Of a stretch of 27,454 nucleotides of DNA, positions 23,917-27,454 are shown piece after piece. The stretch's first letter is position 1. Every line of letters begins with the position of its first letter. Source of the stretch: Alloprevotella tannerae. GTDB lineage: Bacteria > Bacteroidota > Bacteroidia > Bacteroidales > Bacteroidaceae. A program made the translations under genes and the position numbers. Location of the stretch: positions 1 through 27,454 of the forward strand of contig JABZGO010000003.1 in NCBI GenBank assembly GCA_015259305.1. Direction: 5' to 3'. The notes under the pieces are model-generated. The model was not told the origin of the DNA. It saw only the letters and a list, made by a program, of their open reading frames with translations, and did not search any database.

Positions 23917-25182
23917 ATGGAATTAAATAGAGTTGTAGTCACCGGTATGGGCGCCATTACGCCCCTTGGACACACGGCGGCCGAAACGTGGGAAAACATG
24001 AAGAAAGGCGTGAGCGGCGCAGGCCCTATCACGCACTTTAATGCCGAAAAGTTTAAGACGCAGTTTGCTTGCGAGGTAAAAGATTTCGATGTCACGAAAT
24101 ACATCGACCGCAAAGCGGCTCGCAAAATGGACCTCTACGAACAATTTGCCCTGATCGCAGCGCGCGAAGCAGTAGAAAACAGCGGCATGGACTTGGATAC
24201 GGTCGATAAGAATGAGATCGGCGTGATCCTCGGCGTAGGCATCGGCGGTATCAATACGTTTGAAATGGAGGCCGTCAACTATGCGCTTCACGAAGAAGAC
24301 GGCCCGAAGTTTAATCCGTTCTTTATTCCGAAGATGATTGCCGACATCGCTGCCGGACAAATCGCCATCGACTATGGTTTTCACGGACCCAACTATACGA
24401 CAACTTCAGCTTGCGCGAGTGCAACGAATGCCATCGCCGATGCATTTAACCTGCTGCGCTTAGGCAAGGCAAACGCGATCATTACGGGCGGCGCTGAGGC
24501 GGGCATCTGGCCGGCCGGCGTAGGCGGCTTTAACGCTATGCACGCACTCTCTACGCGCAATGATGATCCGATGCACGCCAGCCGTCCTTTCTCGGCGAGT
24601 CGCGACGGTTTCGTGATTGGTGAGGGAGCGGCTTGCCTCGTACTCGAGACGCTCGACCACGCTTTGGCGCGCGGCGCAAACATTATCTGCGAACTGGCCG
24701 GTGTGGGTATGTCGGCTGACGCGCACCACATCACGGCTTCACATCCGGAAGGACTTGGCGCTACGCTCGTGATGAAGCGCGCACTGAAAGATGCCGGCAT
24801 GCAGCCTGAAGAAATTGACTACATCAATGTGCACGGCACGTCAACGCCTGTGGGCGATATCAGCGAAGTAAAAGCGATCCGCGACGTCTTTGGCGAGTCG
24901 GCCTATAAGCTCAACATCAGCTCGACGAAGTCAATGACAGGCCACTTGCTCGGCGCTGCCGGCGGCGTAGAAGCGATCGCAGCGGCAATGGCTGTAAAAG
25001 AAGACATCGTGCCGCCGACCATCAACCACGAAGAAGGCGACAACGATCCCGAGATCGACTACAACCTCAACTTCACCTTTAACAAAGCGCAAGAGCGCCC
25101 CGTGCGCGCCGCTTTGAGCAACACGTTCGGCTTCGGCGGCCATAATGCGTGCTGCATTATGAAGAAGTATGTCGCTCAATGA
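23917..25182 (+). CDS. fabF: Beta-ketoacyl-ACP synthase II
   Basis: Condensing enzyme that elongates acyl-ACP with malonyl-ACP in fatty acid synthesis. The ATG at 23917 gives 421 residues starting MELNRVVVTGMGAITPLG, the usual KAS II start. The catalytic triad is complete: Cys166 in TTSACASATNAI, His306 in NVHGTSTPVGD and His343 in SMTGHLLGAAGG. A C-terminal FGFGGHNACC loop closes the active site, as in the family. It overlaps rnc by ATGA at its end. Its partner ACP is encoded just upstream. Confidence 0.97.
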   Translation: MELNRVVVTGMGAITPLGHTAAETWENMKKGVSGAGPITHFNAEKFKTQFACEVKDFDVTKYIDRKAARKMDLYEQFALIAAREAVENSGMDLDTVDKNEIGVILGVGIGGINTFEMEAVNYALHEEDGPKFNPFFIPKMIADIAAGQIAIDYGFHGPNYTTTSACASATNAIADAFNLLRLGKANAIITGGAEAGIWPAGVGGFNAMHALSTRNDDPMHASRPFSASRDGFVIGEGAACLVLETLDHALARGANIICELAGVGMSADAHHITASHPEGLGATLVMKRALKDAGMQPEEIDYINVHGTSTPVGDISEVKAIRDVFGESAYKLNISSTKSMTGHLLGAAGGVEAIAAAMAVKEDIVPPTINHEEGDNDPEIDYNLNFTFNKAQERPVRAALSNTFGFGGHNACCIMKKYVAQ

Positions 25183-26033
25183 TGCTGAATTGTATTGACC
25201 GTATAAAGCTCCTTTTCCGTAAAGACAAGGAGCTTTATCAAAAAGTCTACAACATACTCGGCTTCTACCCGCACGACATCGAATATTACCGCATTGCCTT
25301 CGCCCATAGTTCTTCTGAATACAAAGGACGCAACGGGCGCACGGTCAACAATGAGCGCCTGGAGTTTCTGGGCGATGCCGTGTTGGAAATGGTAGTTAGC
25401 GACATCGTCTTCCGCCGCTTCGAGCGAAAGCGCGAGGGCTTCCTCACCGGCACGCGAAGCAAAATCGTACAACGGGCCACGCTGAATCAGTTGGCGGAGA
25501 AGACGGGTATTTCAAAATTGCTACGCACTTCGATGCGGGCGACCTCGCACAATAGTAATATTGGCGGCAATGCTTTCGAAGCGTTCTTTGGCGCCTTATA
25601 TTTGGACAGAGGCTACCGCGCGGCCTACCGCTTCTTTTCCAAGCGCATCTTAGGCGTACACATCAACTTAGAGGCTGTGGCGAAAAAGGAGGAGAATTTT
25701 AAGAGTAAACTCTTGGAATGGAGCCAAAAGAATCGGTTGCGCGCCGAGTTCAAACTGGATCGCACGGAGAACAATGCTGCCGGCGGCCCCGTCTTCTACA
25801 CGACGGTGCGCCTCGAAGGCTTGGAGGCCGGAAAAGGTAGCGGTTACTCGAAAAAGGAAAGCCAGCAGAAGGCAGCCAAAGCGGCCTTAACGAAACTCAA
25901 ACGTGAGGTCAAATTTAAGGGTAGCATCTTCGAGGCGAAAGAGATGCGCACCTCGATGGAGGCGGAAGAGTTTGCCGCCTTGCCGTCTATGTCAGAGCCT
26001 TCTATTCTTATTGACAAACCGGCTGAAGCATAA
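25179..26033 (+). CDS. rnc: Ribonuclease III
   Basis: Double-strand-specific endoribonuclease for rRNA processing and mRNA turnover. The ATG at 25179 overlaps the fabF stop (ATGA) and gives 284 residues; a longer in-frame start lies in fabF. The signature NNERLEFLGDAVLEMVV (57-73) contains Glu59, Glu62 and Asp66. The second catalytic block NAFEAFFGALYLD (131-143) has Glu134, but Asn131 at the place of the E. coli Asp114. I recall this Asn in other Bacteroidetes. The dsRNA-binding domain is at about 173-240 (FKSKLLEWSQKN, then GSGYSKKESQQKAAKAAL). A 40-residue tail of low conservation follows, making it longer than the usual 220-250. Confidence 0.95.
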   Translation: MMLNCIDRIKLLFRKDKELYQKVYNILGFYPHDIEYYRIAFAHSSSEYKGRNGRTVNNERLEFLGDAVLEMVVSDIVFRRFERKREGFLTGTRSKIVQRATLNQLAEKTGISKLLRTSMRATSHNSNIGGNAFEAFFGALYLDRGYRAAYRFFSKRILGVHINLEAVAKKEENFKSKLLEWSQKNRLRAEFKLDRTENNAAGGPVFYTTVRLEGLEAGKGSGYSKKESQQKAAKAALTKLKREVKFKGSIFEAKEMRTSMEAEEFAALPSMSEPSILIDKPAEA

Positions 26034-26126
26034 GCTGATCACCGCGCTGTCCGCAATCGCTGCGGAAATCTTATGGCGCAATGGGCACGCCGACCAATCT
26101 GCGGCGCTGCCGGTCCGTTGATCAGC
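26034..26126 (+). other. Hairpin-rich segment directly after rnc
   Basis: GCTGATCA (26034-26041) begins right after the rnc stop and pairs with TGATCAGC (26119-26126). Within the loop TCCGCA-ATCGC-TGCGGA (26050-26066) forms a 6-bp hairpin. This may be a 3' untranslated structure of the rnc message ahead of its terminator; RNase III messages are known in other bacteria to be cut by their own product, but in the 5' leader. Confidence 0.4.
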
Positions 26127-26152
26127 CGCAACAGCCGCCGAATAAGCTTAAC

Positions 26153-26235
26153 AAGCCGAGCGGAAATTTGAACTGCGCGAACCGAATAGTGTTTCGGTGT
26201 CGTTTTTTTCAAATTTCCGCTCGGCTTTTATTTTT
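26153..26235 (+). terminator. Terminator of the acpP-fabF-rnc region with a 20-bp perfect stem
   Basis: AAGCCGAGCGGAAATTTGAA (26153-26172) pairs perfectly with 26208-26227. The 35-nt loop holds a second hairpin, ACCGAA-TAGTGT-TTCGGT. The stem is followed by TTATTTTTA. The open frame drawn through this region (26081-26386) is therefore not considered a gene. Confidence 0.8.
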
Positions 26236-26677
26236 ATCGCTGCTACCTTGCCGCACATTTTTTACCTTTTCGTTTTCATCTTTTTGTAGGACTAATTCAT
26301 TTACAAAACAACAAAGTGGCAGCGCTGCAAGCAGAAAGCATTGCTCCTACTTGTTGGGAACTTTTTTCCGCCTATGCGAATTTTAATTCCTCCTATGGTG
26401 ATTTTTGTCCGCTTACTTGGAACTATTGTTTCAACAAGCGAAGCGCGAAATAGACACTTATCTATACTTAAAAGGATAAGCGCAAACTGAGTTTGCTGTA
26501 GCTTTTTTCAGCACGAAAGCCGCCGTTAGCCGCGCTTTCGTATAGGGCGATGCCCGATCATAAGCCCACAGAAAAAAAACGTCAACGAAGAATTGATCAT
26601 ACGATAAGACGCCCCGAGAAGAGTCGGCATCACGGCGGAAGCGTAGATAAGTTTTCACAAGCTTTTCCGTTGTTTGT
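26236..26677. other. Gene-free stretch between the rnc terminator and the metK promoter
   Basis: About 440 bp. It contains four loosely similar 20-22-bp units at 26345-26420 and some small hairpins: CTTATC/GATAAG near 26457-26480, GCAAAC-TGA-GTTTGC near 26481-26496, and ACGAAAGC (26513-26520) with GCTTTCGT (26534-26541). No gene was recognised. A minus-strand frame at 26458-26793 crosses the metK promoter and aptamer and has no family features. Confidence 0.5.
26345..26420. repeat. Degenerate ~21-bp spaced motif, four copies
   Basis: A TCC-starting motif recurs at 26345, 26367, 26388 and 26408. Versions include TCCGCCTATG, TCCTCCTATG and TCCGCTTAC; the first and last copies also share a GGGAAC or GGAAC end. 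Spacings are 22, 21 and 20 bp, close to two helical turns. Similarity is weak and may be chance. Confidence 0.35.
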
Positions 26678-26708
26678 TTGCTACTTCGCAGGATAAGCCG
26701 TAACTTTG
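26678..26708 (+). promoter_or_regulatory. Bacteroidetes-type promoter of metK
   Basis: TTG at 26678-26680, exactly 20 bp, then TAACTTTG at 26701-26708: a full TTG-N20-TAnnTTTG match. The start is predicted near 26715, so the transcript begins about ten bases before the riboswitch aptamer and has a leader of about 195 nt. Confidence 0.85.
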
Positions 26709-26723
26709 CCGCCGAAAAAAGCA

Positions 26724-26780
26724 AAAGAGGACAGATTTGGCTGCTTGCAACCTCTCGAAAAAATGCTAAAACGATGCCGG
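26724..26780 (+). ncRNA. SAM-II-type riboswitch aptamer in the metK leader
   Basis: P1 is AGAGG (26726-26730) with CCTCT (26751-26755). Its loop carries GATTT (26733-26737) and TTGCAA just before the P1 3' strand (26745-26750). After P1 comes an A-rich linker and TGCTAAAA (26764-26771). Loop bases GGC (26739-26741) can pair with GCC (26776-26778) to form the pseudoknot. The same order of GAUUU, UUGCAA, P1 3' strand, A-rich linker and GCUAAAA is found in the Sargasso Sea metX SAM-II aptamer, as I remember it, where these bases line the SAM pocket. The position, directly after the metK promoter, fits SAM sensing. The layout does not fit SAM-I: there is no four-way junction. Confidence 0.75.
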
Positions 26781-26814
26781 GAAATGCTGCCAAGAAGTAG
26801 CCCCGACACTTGTA

Positions 26815-26846
26815 GGCGCCACTCCCGAGGAGGCGCTCATTTTTTT
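26815..26846 (+). terminator. Intrinsic terminator in the metK leader (riboswitch expression platform)
   Basis: GGCGCC (26815-26820) pairs with GGCGCT (26832-26837, outer pair G-U). After a 2-nt bulge, TCC-CGA-GGA extends the stem, and CA plus seven T follow (26840-26846). It lies 35 nt after the aptamer and 62 nt before the metK ATG, so transcription stopping here would silence metK. I could not identify a convincing antiterminator by eye. Confidence 0.7.
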
Positions 26847-26908
26847 CAGAACGACATCAGCCCCAAGTTCCTGTAACATTCTATTCATTACAAAAACAAA
26901 GAAGGAAA

Positions 26909-27454
26909 ATGGGTTATTTATTCACATCAGAATCAGTTTCGGCAGGCCATCCGGATAAAGTGGCCGACCAGATCTCAGACGCCGTCTTAGACAATTTATT
27001 GGCTTTTGACCCGCATAGCCGCGTAGCTTGCGAGACAATGGTCACGACCGGGCAAGTCATCGTGGCCGGCGAGGTGCGCTCTAACGCTTGGGCCGACCTT
27101 ACGACCATTGTCCGCGATACCGTAGCCCACATTGGCTACACCAAAGCCGATTATAAGTTTGATAGCGAATCGTGCGGTATTCTTAGTGCCATTCACGAGC
27201 AGAGCGACGACATTAACCGCGGCGTAGACCGCCAGTCGCCCGAAGAACAAGGCGCCGGCGACCAAGGTATGATGTTTGGCTATGCCAACAACGAGACCGA
27301 CAATTATATGCCGCTGCCCCTATCTTTGGCCACAGATTTAATGATCACGCTCGAACGCATCCGCCGCGAGGGCAAAGAGATGACTTATCTTCGTCCCGAT
27401 GCGAAGAGTCAAGTGACGGTGCGCTACGACGACAACGACCGCGCCGTGGGCATT
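26909..27454 (+). CDS. metK: S-adenosylmethionine synthase, 5' part
   Basis: Makes S-adenosylmethionine from methionine and ATP. The frame runs from the ATG at 26909 to the window end, 182 codons without a stop; the full enzyme is about 400-430 residues, so the C-terminal half is missing only because of the window edge. The start [21 protein letters not shown] carries the ATP-binding His15 and Asp17 region, and [12 protein letters not shown] is the family signature. A Shine-Dalgarno-like GAAGGA stands a few bases before the ATG, which is unusual among the genes here. SAM made by this enzyme is the presumed ligand of the riboswitch in its own leader. Confidence 0.96.
   Translation, partial: MGYLFTSESVSAGHPDKVADQISDAVLDNLLAFDPHSRVACETMVTTGQVIVAGEVRSNAWADLTTIVRDTVAHIGYTKADYKFDSESCGILSAIHEQSDDINRGVDRQSPEEQGAGDQGMMFGYANNETDNYMPLPLSLATDLMITLERIRREGKEMTYLRPDAKSQVTVRYDDNDRAVGI

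Noticed and set aside
26081..26386. 101-codon plus-strand open frame after rnc
   Set aside because: Spans the 20-bp terminator stem and its T-rich tail, which no real gene would be expected to do.
26724..26780. SAM-I (S-box) riboswitch
   Set aside because: GCAACC and TGCTAA-like pieces first suggested SAM-I, but there is no closing four-way junction or kink-turn; the compact pseudoknot layout fits SAM-II.
26458..26793. 111-codon minus-strand open frame
   Set aside because: Covers the metK promoter and riboswitch on the other strand; no family match.
1..27454. tRNA, rRNA, insertion sequences or phage genes
   Set aside because: Looked for on both strands by motif; no cloverleaf with a T-arm consensus, no transposase or integrase motif, and no phage gene was recognised. 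A dedicated search tool could still find a degenerate one.

Overview
The window looks like the chromosome of a Bacteroidales bacterium (phylum Bacteroidota). The reasons are promoters of the TTG-N20-TAnnTTTG type in front of several genes, few Shine-Dalgarno sites, a long Bacteroidetes-type LepB next to WbqC and DapB, the acpP-fabF-rnc order, and secreted proteins with sorting-like C-terminal tails. Base composition is about half G+C by eye. Genus cannot be fixed. The 22-bp intergenic repeats recall the 'brick' repeats I remember from Porphyromonas gingivalis, but this is a resemblance only. Most genes are housekeeping; the unusual material lies in the intergenic regions.

Layout. 1-3428 (+): the end of a membrane protein gene, a zinc/manganese-type ABC transporter binding lipoprotein and its ATPase (no permease gene follows), a hexapeptide O-acetyltransferase, and a secreted endonuclease/exonuclease/phosphatase-fold protein. 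3429-4489: about 1 kb without a gene, holding the first 22-bp repeat array and a 292-bp inverted-repeat element. 4490-10682 (-): a 949-residue periplasmic M16 peptidase, a Sel1-repeat protein, and a secreted leucine-rich-repeat protein. 10892-13827 (-): the dapB-lepB-wbqC operon. 13828-14494: a gap with the second repeat array. 14495-15421 (-): a Na+/Ca2+ exchanger-family antiporter, divergent from 15574-20772 (+), a tightly packed run luxS, U32 peptidase family protein, HAD phosphatase, ribF, CPBP protease and dusB. 20773-21721: terminators, the third repeat array and a long leader. 21722-22975 (+): a secreted GH53 endo-galactanase. 23281-26033 (+): acpP, a 399-bp structured spacer, fabF and rnc. 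26909 to the end (+): metK, incomplete.

How it fits together. acpP and fabF serve fatty acid elongation. luxS and metK are two steps of the activated methyl cycle. The most notable find is in the metK leader: directly after a textbook promoter lies a sequence matching the SAM-II riboswitch aptamer (26724-26780), followed by an intrinsic terminator (26815-26846) and then metK. This is the layout expected if S-adenosylmethionine represses its own synthase by transcription attenuation. The second is a family of four-unit, 88-bp arrays at three intergenic sites. Every unit is exactly 22 bp, with a CACGA or CGTGA core and interchangeable arms. No transposase, phage gene, CRISPR array, tRNA or rRNA was seen.
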